63,122 bases of DNA, from NCBI GenBank assembly GCA_964550125.1, contig CAZJWC010000007.1, forward strand, positions 1-63,122, read 5' to 3'. Position 1 is the stretch's first letter, and each line of letters starts with the position of its first letter. The notes below the pieces were generated by a model. That model was not told the origin of the DNA, did not search any database, and worked only from the letters and a program-made list of their open reading frames with translations. The stretch comes from CAZJWC01 sp964550125. Lineage in GTDB: Bacteria > Bacillota > Clostridia > Christensenellales > Borkfalkiaceae. Below, piece by piece: positions 42,322-51,301 of the stretch. The position numbers and the translations under genes are program-made.

Positions 42322-44757
42322 TTATTGTGCAATAATATTTATTAGTCTATCACGGATAATGATAATTTTTTTAACATCTTTACCTTCAAGCTGAGGTGCA
42401 ATTACTCCGTCTTTAACAACTATCTCTTTTATTTCATCATCAGTCAACGATTTTGAAAGTACCATCTTTCCACGAATCTTGCTATTGATTTGAATACCAT
42501 ATTCAATTTCGTCAAGCACTAACGCGCTTTCATCAACCAAAGGATATTCCTCAATAAAAATTGAAGTTTTATTGCCTAACATTTCCCATAATTCCTCAGC
42601 AAAATGAGGAGCACAAGGTGCTATTAAAAGCAATAGTTTTTTAGCAACCTCTTTGAAGAAATCGTTATTTTTTGTCTTTTCAAGATTGTCGTACTTGTAC
42701 ATTGCATTAACAAGTTCCATTAGTCTTGCAATGGCGGTATTGAACGAGAAGTTGCCCATATCTTTCGTAACACTCTTAATAGTGTTGTTAAGTACAAAGT
42801 TAAGTTCCTTTTCATCACTTGTCATACTGTCGTTGTTGTTTTTAGGTAACTCGTTTGCTTTAATTACGATACGTTCAATTCTTTCTGTAAATTTAGCAAT
42901 CGACTTAATTCCATCGTCCGTCCAAGGACCACCTTCAATATAACTAAAACCAAACATTAAGTAAAGTCTAAATATGTCGGAGCCGTACTTTTCAACATAG
43001 TCGTTAGGTGAGATAACGTTGCCCTTTGATTTTGACATCCTGTTTCCGTCAGGACCTAAAATTACACCTTGATGAACAAGTGATTTAAAAGGTTCATCAA
43101 AATTCAAATATCCCATATCTCTTAACGCTTTAGTGATAAAACGGGAATACAAAAGGTGTCCACAAGAGTGTTCAGGACCACCAACGTATTTATCTACGGG
43201 TAACATTTTATTTATAATTTCTGGATTGAAAGGTTCTTTTGTGTTTTTAGCATCAGGATATCTCAAATAGTACCAAGATGAGCAAACGAAGGTATCCATA
43301 GTGTCAGGATCTCTCATTGCGTCCCCACCACAAATAGGACATTTTGTATGAACAAACTCTTCATTTTTGGCAAGGGGGGATTTTCCGTCAGGTCTAAATT
43401 CAACATTATAAGGTAGTTTTACAGGTAAATCCTTATATGGAACGGGTACTACTCCACATTTATCGCAATAAACTATGGGAATAGGAGCACCCCAGTATCT
43501 TTGTCGAGAAACTGACCAATCACGAAGTCTGTAATTAACCTTTTTTTGACCTTTGCCTTTTACAGCAAGAGATTTGATAATCTTATCTCTAGCCTCATCG
43601 CCGTAAAGTCCGTCAAACTCAACACTATTTACAACATAACCATCATCACAGTAAGGTAAAACAGTTTCTTCACCCTTACTTTCAATAACTTTAGTGATAG
43701 GTAAGTTGTATTTTTTTGCGAAAGCAAAATCTCTTTCATCGTGAGCAGGAACTCCCATTACAGCGCCTGTTCCATAGGTGTATAAAACATAGTCGCCAAT
43801 GTAAATAGGAACTTTTTTGTCGTTTACAGGGTTTATTGCATATGCACCTGTAAATACACCCGATTTTTCCTTTGTTGAGGAAAGTCTATCAATTTCACTA
43901 CTCTTTAAAGTTTCATATACATATTTATCTACTACCTCTTTTTGACCTTCAGTAGTAATTTCTTTTACTAAAGGATGTTCAGGAGCAAGTACAACATATG
44001 AAACGCCAAATATGGTATCAACTCTAGTTGTAAATACTTTAAACGATTTGTCGCTATCAACAATGGCAAATTCAACTTCAGCGCCAACACTTTTGCCAAT
44101 CCAGTTTTTTTGCATAGCCTTTGTCTTTTCAGGCCAGTCAAGTTTATCTAAATCTCTTAATAATTCTTCAGCGTATTCTGTTATCTTAAAGAACCATTGT
44201 GTCATATTCTTTTTAAGAACTTCAGTACCACAACGTTCGCATTTTCCGTCAACAACTTGTTCGTTTGCCAAAACTGTTTGGCAGTTAGGGCACCAGTTTA
44301 CAGGAGATTCTTTTCTGTATGCTAGTTTGTTTTCATACAACTTCAAAAACAACCATTGCGTCCATCTATAATAATCTTCCTCACAAGTTCTAATTTCAGC
44401 AGACCAATCGAACATAGCACCCATGGCTTTTAATTGTTCTTCCATAGTTGCAATATTCTTTTCAGTCGAGTCCTTAGGGTGAATACCTGTTTTAATAGCG
44501 TAATTTTCAGCAGGAAGTCCAAAAGCATCAAATCCCATAGGTTGAAATACTTCATATCCTTGCATCTTTTTAAAGCGAGCATAACTGTCAGTAGGTCCGT
44601 AGTTGTACCAGTGTCCTACATGTAATTTAGCACCAGAGGGATAAGAAAACATCTCTAAAATATATTGCTTCTTGTCAATATTTTTCTTATTAAAAACGTT
44701 TGATTTTTCTTTAGCCCAGCGTTGTTGCCACTTTTGTTCTACGCTTTTCATATCCAT
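42322..44757 (-). CDS. leuS: Leucine-tRNA ligase
   Basis: This 811-residue class I synthetase has the HIGH-type motif HVGHWYNYGPTD (about 41-52) and the KMSKS motif in NRMSKSKGN. The large CP1 editing domain includes TRVDTIFGVSYVVLAPEHP. Zinc-type cysteine pairs lie in CPNCQTVLANEQVVDGKCERC. GGAGGAG precedes the ATG on the minus strand. Unlike pheS and thrS it has no T-box: the 70-base leader only shows a small GCGAC/GTCGC hairpin (44786-44800). Confidence 0.97.
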   Translation of the reverse strand: MDMKSVEQKWQQRWAKEKSNVFNKKNIDKKQYILEMFSYPSGAKLHVGHWYNYGPTDSYARFKKMQGYEVFQPMGFDAFGLPAENYAIKTGIHPKDSTEKNIATMEEQLKAMGAMFDWSAEIRTCEEDYYRWTQWLFLKLYENKLAYRKESPVNWCPNCQTVLANEQVVDGKCERCGTEVLKKNMTQWFFKITEYAEELLRDLDKLDWPEKTKAMQKNWIGKSVGAEVEFAIVDSDKSFKVFTTRVDTIFGVSYVVLAPEHPLVKEITTEGQKEVVDKYVYETLKSSEIDRLSSTKEKSGVFTGAYAINPVNDKKVPIYIGDYVLYTYGTGAVMGVPAHDERDFAFAKKYNLPITKVIESKGEETVLPYCDDGYVVNSVEFDGLYGDEARDKIIKSLAVKGKGQKKVNYRLRDWSVSRQRYWGAPIPIVYCDKCGVVPVPYKDLPVKLPYNVEFRPDGKSPLAKNEEFVHTKCPICGGDAMRDPDTMDTFVCSSWYYLRYPDAKNTKEPFNPEIINKMLPVDKYVGGPEHSCGHLLYSRFITKALRDMGYLNFDEPFKSLVHQGVILGPDGNRMSKSKGNVISPNDYVEKYGSDIFRLYLMFGFSYIEGGPWTDDGIKSIAKFTERIERIVIKANELPKNNNDSMTSDEKELNFVLNNTIKSVTKDMGNFSFNTAIARLMELVNAMYKYDNLEKTKNNDFFKEVAKKLLLLIAPCAPHFAEELWEMLGNKTSIFIEEYPLVDESALVLDEIEYGIQINSKIRGKMVLSKSLTDDEIKEIVVKDGVIAPQLEGKDVKKIIIIRDRLINIIAQ

Positions 44758-44832
44758 AAATAGTTCTCCTCCAGAAGAAGTAAGCGACTTTTTGTCGCAA
44801 AATGTTTTAAAATCAATATTTTTACTTATTGC

Positions 44833-44861
44833 ATTTTAGTCTTTTTTAATTTTAATGTCAA
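44833..44861 (-). promoter_or_regulatory. Promoter of leuS
   Basis: On the minus strand, TTGACA (44861-44856), 17 bases, TAAAAT (44838-44833). Confidence 0.75.
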
Positions 44862-44939
44862 GTTTATTGATAACAAGGCTATGAAATTTCACTCTTTTTG
44901 TCAAAATTTTTACTTTCTTTTAAAAGTCAAGTTAAATCG

Positions 44940-44968
44940 TTGACAAATAAAAAGCAAAAGAGTATACT
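44940..44968 (+). promoter_or_regulatory. Promoter of the thrS T-box unit
   Basis: TTGACA (44940-44945), 17 bases, TATACT (44963-44968). Confidence 0.85.
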
Positions 44969-44974
44969 TTAAGT

Positions 44975-45207
44975 ACGGTTTTGCAAAGAGAATATGCAAT
45001 ATCGTGCGGTGGGACAAGTAGCGTGTGCATTGGCCGTCAGAGAGCGAGGTCGTGGCTGAAAACCTTGTGGTGCAATAATCATTGTGAAACTACCTAACGC
45101 CATTATAATTAATTATGAGTGGCCCAATGGCAATTAAGGTGGAACCGCGTAATTTTGTATTTACGTCCTTAAACTAATACTTTTGTATTTTAGTTTAAGG
45201 CTTTTTT
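44975..45207 (+). promoter_or_regulatory. T-box leader (threonine) before thrS
   Basis: The T-box core AAGGTGGAACCGCG (45136-45149) is textbook. The terminator is CCTTAAACTAA (45167-45177) pairing with TTAGTTTAAGG (45190-45200) and a T run. ACT followed by A at 45089-45091 is the likely threonine specifier. Uncharged tRNA-Thr should promote read-through into thrS. Confidence 0.92.
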
Positions 45208-45248
45208 ATTTTTATATTATTCATTTTCTAACGGAACGGAGGTTTTCT

Positions 45249-47156
45249 ATGAAAATTACTTTAAAAGGTGGAGAAATTATTGAAGCAAATTCAGGCTCAA
45301 CTTGTCGTGAAATTGCAAGGAGTATTTCGGAGGGTTTAGAACGCAATGCAATCTGTGGCAAAGTTAATGGTGAATTAGTTGATTTAAGTTACCCTATCAC
45401 TGAGGACTGTTCACTTGAAATTATTACTTTAAAGGATAAAGAGGGTTTAGATGTATACCGTCATACTTGTTCGCATGTTCTTGCAATGGCAATCAAACAA
45501 ATTTATCCTACTTGTAAATTAGCGATAGGACCAACTATTGACAACGGCTTTTATTATGATATAGATTTTCAAACCCCCATTTCAGTAGAAGATTTTTCAA
45601 AAATCGAGGCTGAAATGCAAAAAATCATAAAAAGTGATTTAGAGGTTGAACGCTTTGAATTACCGAGAAACGAGGCAATTCAACTTATGAAAAAGTATAA
45701 AGAGAACTATAAGGTGGAACTTATTGAAAACTTGCCTGAAGATTCAACCATATCTTTTTATAAGCAAGGCAATTTTACAGACTTATGCAGAGGACCTCAC
45801 CTTGCATCAACAGGTAAAATTAAGGCATTTAAATTAACTTCACTTGCAGGTGCATACTGGCACGGTGATGAAAAGAATAAGATGCTTACTAGAATTTATG
45901 GTACTGCTTTTGAAAAAAAGAGCCAACTTGACGAATATTTAACAATGTTAGAAGAGGCTAAAAAGAGAGATCATAGAAAAATCGGCAAAGAATTAGGTTT
46001 ATTTGCGTTTTTAGATGAAGGGCCTGGTTTTCCTTTCTTCTTGCCAAAGGGTATGGTTTTGAAAAATACCTTAATCGAATATTGGAGAGAAATTCATAGG
46101 AGAGAAGGATATGTTGAAATTTCTACTCCTATTATGTTGAATAGAGAATTGTGGGAAACGTCAGGACACTGGGACCACTATAAAGAAAATATGTATACTA
46201 CAAAAATTGACGGCACCGATTTTGCAATCAAGCCTATGAACTGCCCAGGTGGTATGTTAGTGTACAAACTTTCTCCTAAATCATATAGAGATTTACCTAT
46301 GCGTTGTGGTGAATTAGGACTTGTTCATAGACACGAAAAATCAGGACAGTTGCACGGGCTTATGAGAGTTAGATGTTTCACTCAAGATGATGCGCATATC
46401 TTTATGACTCAAGACCAAATTAAAGATGAAATTAAAGGTGTTGTAAGACTAATTGACGAAGTTTATAGCTTGTTTGGTTTTAAGTATAAAATTGAACTCT
46501 CTACTCGTCCCGAAAACTCAATGGGTTCTGATGAAGATTGGGAACTAGCAACAAAAGGCTTAAAAGATGCTCTTGAAGATTTAGGTTTAGACTTTGTTAT
46601 CAATGAGGGCGATGGTGCTTTCTACGGACCAAAGATTGACTTCCACCTACAAGACTGTATAGGAAGAACTTGGCAATGTGGTACAATCCAACTTGATTTC
46701 CAACTTCCTCAACGCTTTGAGGCTGAATACGTAGGTGCTGACGGTGAAAAACATAGACCTATAATGATTCATAGAGTAATTTTAGGCTCTATTGAAAGAT
46801 TTATTGGTATCTTAACTGAACATTATGCAGGTAAATTCCCTCTATGGATTTCTCCTGTTCAGGTTAAAATTTTGTCAATTACTGACCGTTCAGCAGAATA
46901 TGCTAAAAATTTGAAGGCAGAGTTTGAGGCAAGAGGAATTAGAACAGAAGTTGATTTAAGAAGTGAAAAAATCGGCTATAAGATTCGTGAAGCACGACTT
47001 GAGCTATTACCTTATATTCTTGTTGTTGGCGATAGTGAAAATGAGAACAATACCGTAAATGTAAGACAAAGAGGTAATGAACAAAGTTTTTCACTTACAA
47101 AGGAAGAATTTATAAATAAAGTAGTTGATGAAATAGATAAAAAGAAAAGTTTTTAA
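45249..47156 (+). CDS. thrS: Threonine-tRNA ligase
   Basis: This 635-residue class II synthetase has an N-terminal TGS domain (1-62) and an editing domain with HTCSHVLAMAIKQIYP. A second editing motif (YWHGDEKNKMLTRIYG) lies near residue 205. The catalytic core includes PMNCPGGMLVYK and MRVRCFTQDDAHIF, and the C-terminal anticodon-binding domain starts near WISPVQVKIL. GGAGG at about 45238 fixes ATG 45249; the longer frame back to 45183 would start inside the T-box terminator. Confidence 0.97.
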   Translation: MKITLKGGEIIEANSGSTCREIARSISEGLERNAICGKVNGELVDLSYPITEDCSLEIITLKDKEGLDVYRHTCSHVLAMAIKQIYPTCKLAIGPTIDNGFYYDIDFQTPISVEDFSKIEAEMQKIIKSDLEVERFELPRNEAIQLMKKYKENYKVELIENLPEDSTISFYKQGNFTDLCRGPHLASTGKIKAFKLTSLAGAYWHGDEKNKMLTRIYGTAFEKKSQLDEYLTMLEEAKKRDHRKIGKELGLFAFLDEGPGFPFFLPKGMVLKNTLIEYWREIHRREGYVEISTPIMLNRELWETSGHWDHYKENMYTTKIDGTDFAIKPMNCPGGMLVYKLSPKSYRDLPMRCGELGLVHRHEKSGQLHGLMRVRCFTQDDAHIFMTQDQIKDEIKGVVRLIDEVYSLFGFKYKIELSTRPENSMGSDEDWELATKGLKDALEDLGLDFVINEGDGAFYGPKIDFHLQDCIGRTWQCGTIQLDFQLPQRFEAEYVGADGEKHRPIMIHRVILGSIERFIGILTEHYAGKFPLWISPVQVKILSITDRSAEYAKNLKAEFEARGIRTEVDLRSEKIGYKIREARLELLPYILVVGDSENENNTVNVRQRGNEQSFSLTKEEFINKVVDEIDKKKSF

Positions 47157-47173
47157 AAAGCACCAAAAATCGT

Positions 47174-47202
47174 TTGACATTAAAGGTGGTATTTGTTAAT
47201 AT
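47174..47202 (+). promoter_or_regulatory. Promoter of the infC-rpmI-rplT operon
   Basis: TTGACA (47174-47179), 17 bases, TAATAT (47197-47202). A TATAAT three bases further on (47200-47205) would need a 20-base spacer. Confidence 0.65.
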
Positions 47203-47204
47203 AA

Positions 47205-47330
47205 TATGGCAAGTAGAAATATAACCTTTCTCGCCATACGATAATTGCTTTTGTATGTGCTAATTACTTTAATTGTTTTAGGATTATTATGTAATTTTAC
47301 GGGTTGTATTCTGCAACCCGTTTTTTTGCT
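47205..47330 (+). promoter_or_regulatory. Probable L20-type autoregulatory leader with attenuator
   Basis: The leader between promoter and infC contains an ATGGC...GCCAT helix (about 47205-47235). It ends in an intrinsic terminator, ACGGGTTG (47299-47306) pairing with CAACCCGT (47314-47321) and seven T residues, about 50 bases before infC. In Bacillus and relatives L20 binds such a leader and causes premature termination. The placement fits; the exact L20 binding fold was not resolved. Confidence 0.65.
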
Positions 47331-47378
47331 TTTAATTGAAATATTAAATAGATAAAAATTTAAGGAAGGTAAACAACT

Positions 47379-47906
47379 ATTAAAGAGCAACATCAGTTAA
47401 ACGGTGAAATCCGTGACAGAGAGATAAGACTTATTGGTTCAAACGGCGAACAACTTGGTATTCTTTCAAGCCAAGAGGCTTTAGCAAAAGCTGAAGATGA
47501 GGGATTAGATTTAGTAAAAATATCTCCTAACGCTGTACCCCCTGTTTGCAAAATTATGAATTATGGCAAATATAAATTTGAACTTGCAAAAAAGGAAAGG
47601 GAATCAAAGAAAAATCAAAAAGTAGTTGAATTAAAAGAAATCAGCCTTTCAATGACTATTGATACTAACGATTTAAACATTAAAGCACGTCAGGCACAAA
47701 AATTTTTATCTGCTGGTAACAAGGTTAAGGTAAACATTAAAATGCGAGGCAGACAGAACGCTTACGCAAGTCACGGGCTAGAGGTTATGAATCAGTTCGT
47801 TCAAGCCGTAGGTGAGGGAAACTGTGCAATAGACAAAAAGGCTTCTGCTGAAGGAAAAAATATTATAATGATTTTAGTTCCTGCAAGCACAAAGCCTGCT
47901 AAATAA
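47379..47906 (+). CDS. infC: Translation initiation factor IF-3, ATT start
   Basis: This 175-residue factor keeps ribosomal subunits apart and checks start codon choice. No ATG suits the N-terminal domain: the first in-frame ATG (47556) would remove 59 residues. ATT at 47379 lies 9 bases after AAGGAAGG (47362-47369) and opens a frame encoding NGEIRDREIRLIGSNGEQLG and DLVKISPNAVPPVCKIM, the classic IF-3 start. The ATT start is the known self-regulatory device of infC. First gene of infC-rpmI-rplT. Confidence 0.96.
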   Translation: MKEQHQLNGEIRDREIRLIGSNGEQLGILSSQEALAKAEDEGLDLVKISPNAVPPVCKIMNYGKYKFELAKKERESKKNQKVVELKEISLSMTIDTNDLNIKARQAQKFLSAGNKVKVNIKMRGRQNAYASHGLEVMNQFVQAVGEGNCAIDKKASAEGKNIIMILVPASTKPAK

Positions 47907-47965
47907 ATTAAAAATCAACACACGCTTTAGTTTAAAGTGGTGAATTATTATTGGAGGAGAACATT

Positions 47966-48166
47966 ATGCCTAAGCAAAAGTCACATAGCGGTACTAAAAA
48001 ACGCTTTTCATTAACAGGCAGCGGCAGTGTGAAAAGAGCGCAAGCTGGTAAAAATCACAAAGCTGAAACAAAGAACAGAAAGAGAAAGAGAAATCTTCGT
48101 AAGAACGTACTTGTATCTTGCACACAGGAATCAACAGTTAAGTCAATGATTCCTTACAAGAACTAA
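47966..48166 (+). CDS. rpmI: 50S ribosomal protein L35
   Basis: This 66-residue very basic protein starts with MPKQKSHSGTKKRFSLTGSG, the L35 signature. It uses ATG 47966, with GGAGGAG upstream; the open frame from 47951 would add five residues that include this binding site. It is second in the infC operon and probably under the L20 leader. Confidence 0.97.
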   Translation: MPKQKSHSGTKKRFSLTGSGSVKRAQAGKNHKAETKNRKRKRNLRKNVLVSCTQESTVKSMIPYKN

Positions 48167-48184
48167 TTAAAGGAGAGTTGTAAT

Positions 48185-48544
48185 ATGCGTATTAAAAGAG
48201 GTGTAAACGCTGTTAAAAAGCGTAGAAAAATATTAAAACTTGCTAAAGGTTACTTTGGTTGCAAGAGTAAGAATTACCGTATAGCACGTGAAGCTGTAAT
48301 GAAGTCCTTGAACTATGCTTATATTGGAAGAAAGCAAAGAAAGAGAGATTTTAGACAACTTTGGATTGCAAGAATAAATGCAGCAGCAAGATTAAACGGA
48401 TTATCTTATAGTCAATTTATGCACGGCTTAAAAGTTTCTGGTATTGATTTGAACAGAAAGATGCTTGCAGAACTTGCAGTAAATGACGCAAATGCATTTG
48501 CAGATTTAGCAAAAACAGCTTCAAAAGCAGTTAAAAAAGCGTAA
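48185..48544 (+). CDS. rplT: 50S ribosomal protein L20
   Basis: This 119-residue basic protein starts with MRIKRGVNAVKKRRKILKLAKGY, followed by RQLWIARINAAARLNGLSYSQFM, both standard for L20. AAAGGAGAG precedes the ATG. It binds 23S rRNA early in assembly and is the likely repressor of its own operon through the upstream leader. A terminator follows at once. Confidence 0.97.
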   Translation: MRIKRGVNAVKKRRKILKLAKGYFGCKSKNYRIAREAVMKSLNYAYIGRKQRKRDFRQLWIARINAAARLNGLSYSQFMHGLKVSGIDLNRKMLAELAVNDANAFADLAKTASKAVKKA

Positions 48545-48550
48545 TTTATT

Positions 48551-48579
48551 AAGCCTTCAAAAAAAATGAAGGCTTTTTT
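48551..48579 (+). terminator. Terminator after rplT
   Basis: AAGCCTTCA (48551-48559), A-rich loop, TGAAGGCTT (48567-48575), then T residues. The T run ends 3 bases before the next ATG (48583). Confidence 0.88.
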
Positions 48580-48582
48580 CTT

Positions 48583-49332
48583 ATGGAAATTATTTATACA
48601 TCAAAATCAAATGAAAAAATCAAACGGATAGCCTCTTTAAAAGAGAAAAAGTTTCGTAGAGAGTTTGGGGAATTTATTGTTGAAGGAGTTAAGCAAGTTA
48701 GAGAGTGTTTAGCTTCACCTCTTAATGTAAAACAGATAGTTTTTTCTACTTCCTTTGATATTAATGAAATTGAAGTTAAAGACATTGAACTTTTAAATGT
48801 CAGCGATGAACTTTTTGCATATCTTTCAGATGAAAAAAAACCCCAGGGTATTATGGCAGTAGTTGAAATTCCTAAAAAACCTTTACAAACTTTAAAGACA
48901 AATGGTATATTGCTTGATAGAATTAATGACCCAGGCAATTTGGGAACTATAATTCGTACGGCAAATGCTTGTGGAATTACTGAATTATATTTAATAGATT
49001 CAGTAGACCCATTTTCGCCAAAGTGCGTGCGTTCGGCAATGAGTGGACTTTTCTTTGTAAATATCTATCAAGGTAGTAACGAGGTTTTAAACTACTTAAA
49101 AGAGGTTGACCTTATTTGTGCTGATATGAACGGAGAAAGTGTGTTTAACTTTTCACCTAAACGAGAGTTTTGTCTTGTTATAGGAAATGAAGCGAACGGT
49201 GTTTCAACTCAAATTAGGGAGAGCGCTAACTATATCGTGTCAATACCGATGAGAGCAGAGGCTGAAAGTTTAAATGCTGGTGTATCGGCTGGAATTTTAA
49301 TGTATAATCTTAAATATAAAAATAACATTTAA
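48583..49332 (+). CDS. TrmH/SpoU-family RNA methyltransferase
   Basis: This 249-residue SPOUT methyltransferase transfers a methyl group from SAM, probably to a ribose 2'-OH of rRNA or tRNA. The three SpoU motifs are present: DPGNLGTIIRTA (about 117-128), VIGNEANGVS (about 198-207) and IPMRAEAESLNAGVSAGILMY (about 222-242). The N-terminal region (KIKRIASLKEKKFRREFGEFIVEG) is the substrate-binding domain. The only candidate ribosome binding site is GAAGG (48568-48572) inside the 3' arm of the rplT terminator, so expression may depend on hairpin folding. Order rplT-SpoU gene is common in Clostridia. Confidence 0.9.
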   Translation: MEIIYTSKSNEKIKRIASLKEKKFRREFGEFIVEGVKQVRECLASPLNVKQIVFSTSFDINEIEVKDIELLNVSDELFAYLSDEKKPQGIMAVVEIPKKPLQTLKTNGILLDRINDPGNLGTIIRTANACGITELYLIDSVDPFSPKCVRSAMSGLFFVNIYQGSNEVLNYLKEVDLICADMNGESVFNFSPKREFCLVIGNEANGVSTQIRESANYIVSIPMRAEAESLNAGVSAGILMYNLKYKNNI

Positions 49333-49345
49333 TGTGAGGTAAAAG

Positions 49346-50086
49346 ATGTCAGGACATAGCAAATGGCATAATATTCAAGCCAAAAAATCTAAAACTGATG
49401 CTGCAAGGGGAAAAATTTTCACAAAAATAGGTAGAGAAATCGCCGTTGCTGCAAAAGCAGGTTCGGACCCTGCAACAAACTCAAAACTTGCCGATGTAAT
49501 TGCAAAGGCAAAGGCAAATAATATGCCTAACGATAACATCACAAAGGCTATCAAAAAGGCTGCTGGTGAAATCGGTAATGTAAACTACGAAGAATTAACT
49601 TATGAAGGATATGGCGTAGCAGGAAGTGCAGTTATCGTAAAAACTTTAACTGATAACACAAATAGAACTTCAGGCGATGTTCGCTCAATTTTTGGCAAAT
49701 GTGGTGGTAATATGGGCACTACCGGTTGCGTATCATATAATTTTGATACAAAGGGTGTACTTGTGGTTGAAAGAACTGTAAAAATGAGTGAAGACGATAT
49801 GACTGAACTTGCTATCGAAGCCGGTGCAGACGATATTCAAGCCTTAGATGACATTTTTGAAATTTATACTGCTCCTGCAGATTTTTCAACAGTTAGAAAG
49901 TTTTTAGAAGGAAAGGGACTTACTTTCTTGGAAGCCGAAATTAAAATGATTCCTCAAAATACAATCGAACTTACAGGTGAGAATTTAGAAAAATTCCAAA
50001 GGATGATTGACAAACTTGAAGAACTTGATGATGTTCAAGACGTTTATCATAATGTTGATTTGCCTGATGAGGAATTTGACGACTAA
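49346..50086 (+). CDS. yebC: YebC/PmpR-family protein
   Basis: This 246-residue protein has the invariant start MSGHSKWHNIQAKKSKTDAARGKIFTKIGREI and a typical three-domain length. The acidic end (DVYHNVDLPDEEFDD) is also family-like. YebC proteins were long annotated as transcription regulators. Recent work links family members to translation through proline-rich or stalled sequences. It follows the SpoU gene after 13 bases, and GTGAGG lies upstream of the ATG. Confidence 0.95.
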   Translation: MSGHSKWHNIQAKKSKTDAARGKIFTKIGREIAVAAKAGSDPATNSKLADVIAKAKANNMPNDNITKAIKKAAGEIGNVNYEELTYEGYGVAGSAVIVKTLTDNTNRTSGDVRSIFGKCGGNMGTTGCVSYNFDTKGVLVVERTVKMSEDDMTELAIEAGADDIQALDDIFEIYTAPADFSTVRKFLEGKGLTFLEAEIKMIPQNTIELTGENLEKFQRMIDKLEELDDVQDVYHNVDLPDEEFDD

Positions 50087-50203
50087 TTATGTATAATTAA
50101 ATTTAAGTTGCAGATAATACTATTGTCAGCAACTTAAAGTATATTTTTGTTGCTTTCATATATAATTCGTAGTTATGTATGTTAGTGCGTAGTTGCGAAG
50201 ATT

Positions 50204-50240
50204 AGAAGATGTAAACTTAGTTTATATCTTCTTTTTTTAT
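50204..50240 (+). terminator. Terminator of the yebC region
   Basis: AGAAGATGTAAAC (50204-50216), loop TTA, GTTTATATCTTCT (50220-50232), then T residues. The stem contains one G-T pair. Confidence 0.82.
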
Positions 50241-50263
50241 ACTTTTTTTAATATAATAACTTT

Positions 50264-51253
50264 ATGAAGAAAAACCTTAAAAAGATAATGCTTTCTGTTT
50301 TGGCGATAACAATTTTAAGCGTTACAGCATTACTATCGTTCTTAAAAACGCCAGTTAAAGAGGTAAAAGAGAACGAAAAAATAATTTTGAGATTGTGGCA
50401 GATAGATTCCTTTGAGGGTGGAGTAGGTTCAAGGACGGACTTTTTGTCAAAAGTGGCAATCAATTTTGAAAAGAAGAATAAAGAAGTTTTTGTTATGGTA
50501 ACAAGTCATACTATTGAAAGTGCAACGACAATGATTGAAAGTGGAAACCTGCCAGACATGATTTCTTTTGGAGCAGGATTTAACGAAATTACTAACTTTG
50601 CCTTAAAACTTGAAAAGGAAAGTTTTACTTACTCAAATATAGGAGATAATTGTTTTGCAGTGCCTTGGTGTAGGGGTGGATATGCTTACTTTGCTTTAGG
50701 AGAAAGCGATTTTATGGACATAAGCAGTGAGAATACGCTAATATCTCAATCGGGTAATGGTTTAGGCGAGTGCGTGTCCGTGCTTGAAGATAGGTTGGGA
50801 GAGTATAATGCTTTGCCTTCAACCTCAGCGTATGTAAAACTTATAGATGGAAAATATAAATATATTTTAGGTACACAAAGGGACGTTTTTAGATTTAGTT
50901 CAAGAGGGGTTAGTGTAAGCGTTAAACCTGTTGAAAGTTTTAATGATTTATATCAGTATATAGCAGTTACTTCAAGTGCTGAAAACAAGATTGCAAAGTG
51001 TTTAGATTTTATATATTATTTGCGAAGTCAAGAGGTGCAAAGTCAACTTACAAAAATAGGCTTAATGAGTTGCTCTTATCAAATTTATTCAAGTGATAAT
51101 ATTTGTATGTGTACACTTGAAAAAGCACAAATTAAAAATTCAATTTTGGCTTACTCATCAAGTAGTTCAATAGAGGAGATGCGAAGCCTTTCCAAATCGG
51201 CAATAAGAGGGGATTTAACTGCTTTAAAAAATTTAAAAAAATACTTGTTATAA
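50264..51253 (+). CDS. Exported solute-binding-protein-like protein, orphan
   Basis: This 329-residue protein starts with a signal or anchor helix (about 9-27) without a lipobox cysteine. Its mature part resembles family 1 extracellular solute-binding proteins: IILRLWQIDSFEGG, FLSKVAINFEKKNKEVFVMV and SGNLPDMISFGAG give the usual first-lobe pattern. A later lobe has CLDFIYYLRSQEVQSQLTKIGLMSC. No ABC permease or ATPase is nearby, so it may sense or bind a ligand for another system. A TATAAT sits at 50252-50257, only 7 bases before the ATG, and no ribosome binding site is visible. Confidence 0.68.
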   Translation: MKKNLKKIMLSVLAITILSVTALLSFLKTPVKEVKENEKIILRLWQIDSFEGGVGSRTDFLSKVAINFEKKNKEVFVMVTSHTIESATTMIESGNLPDMISFGAGFNEITNFALKLEKESFTYSNIGDNCFAVPWCRGGYAYFALGESDFMDISSENTLISQSGNGLGECVSVLEDRLGEYNALPSTSAYVKLIDGKYKYILGTQRDVFRFSSRGVSVSVKPVESFNDLYQYIAVTSSAENKIAKCLDFIYYLRSQEVQSQLTKIGLMSCSYQIYSSDNICMCTLEKAQIKNSILAYSSSSSIEEMRSLSKSAIRGDLTALKNLKKYLL

Positions 51254-51256
51254 TAT

Positions 51257-51285
51257 TTGAAAAATATAATGTTTTGTGATAAAAT
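51257..51285 (+). promoter_or_regulatory. Promoter of the murB cluster
   Basis: TTGAAA (51257-51262), 17 bases, TAAAAT (51280-51285). Confidence 0.7.
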
Positions 51286-51301
51286 GATAAGGAGTAGAAA
51301 A

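Noticed and set aside
44758..44832. A T-box before leuS
   Set aside because: The leader is only about 70 bases and has no GGTGG-type T-box motif, only a 5-bp hairpin.
47556..47906. IF-3 starting at ATG 47556
   Set aside because: This would delete the conserved N-terminal domain, which is encoded in frame from ATT 47379.
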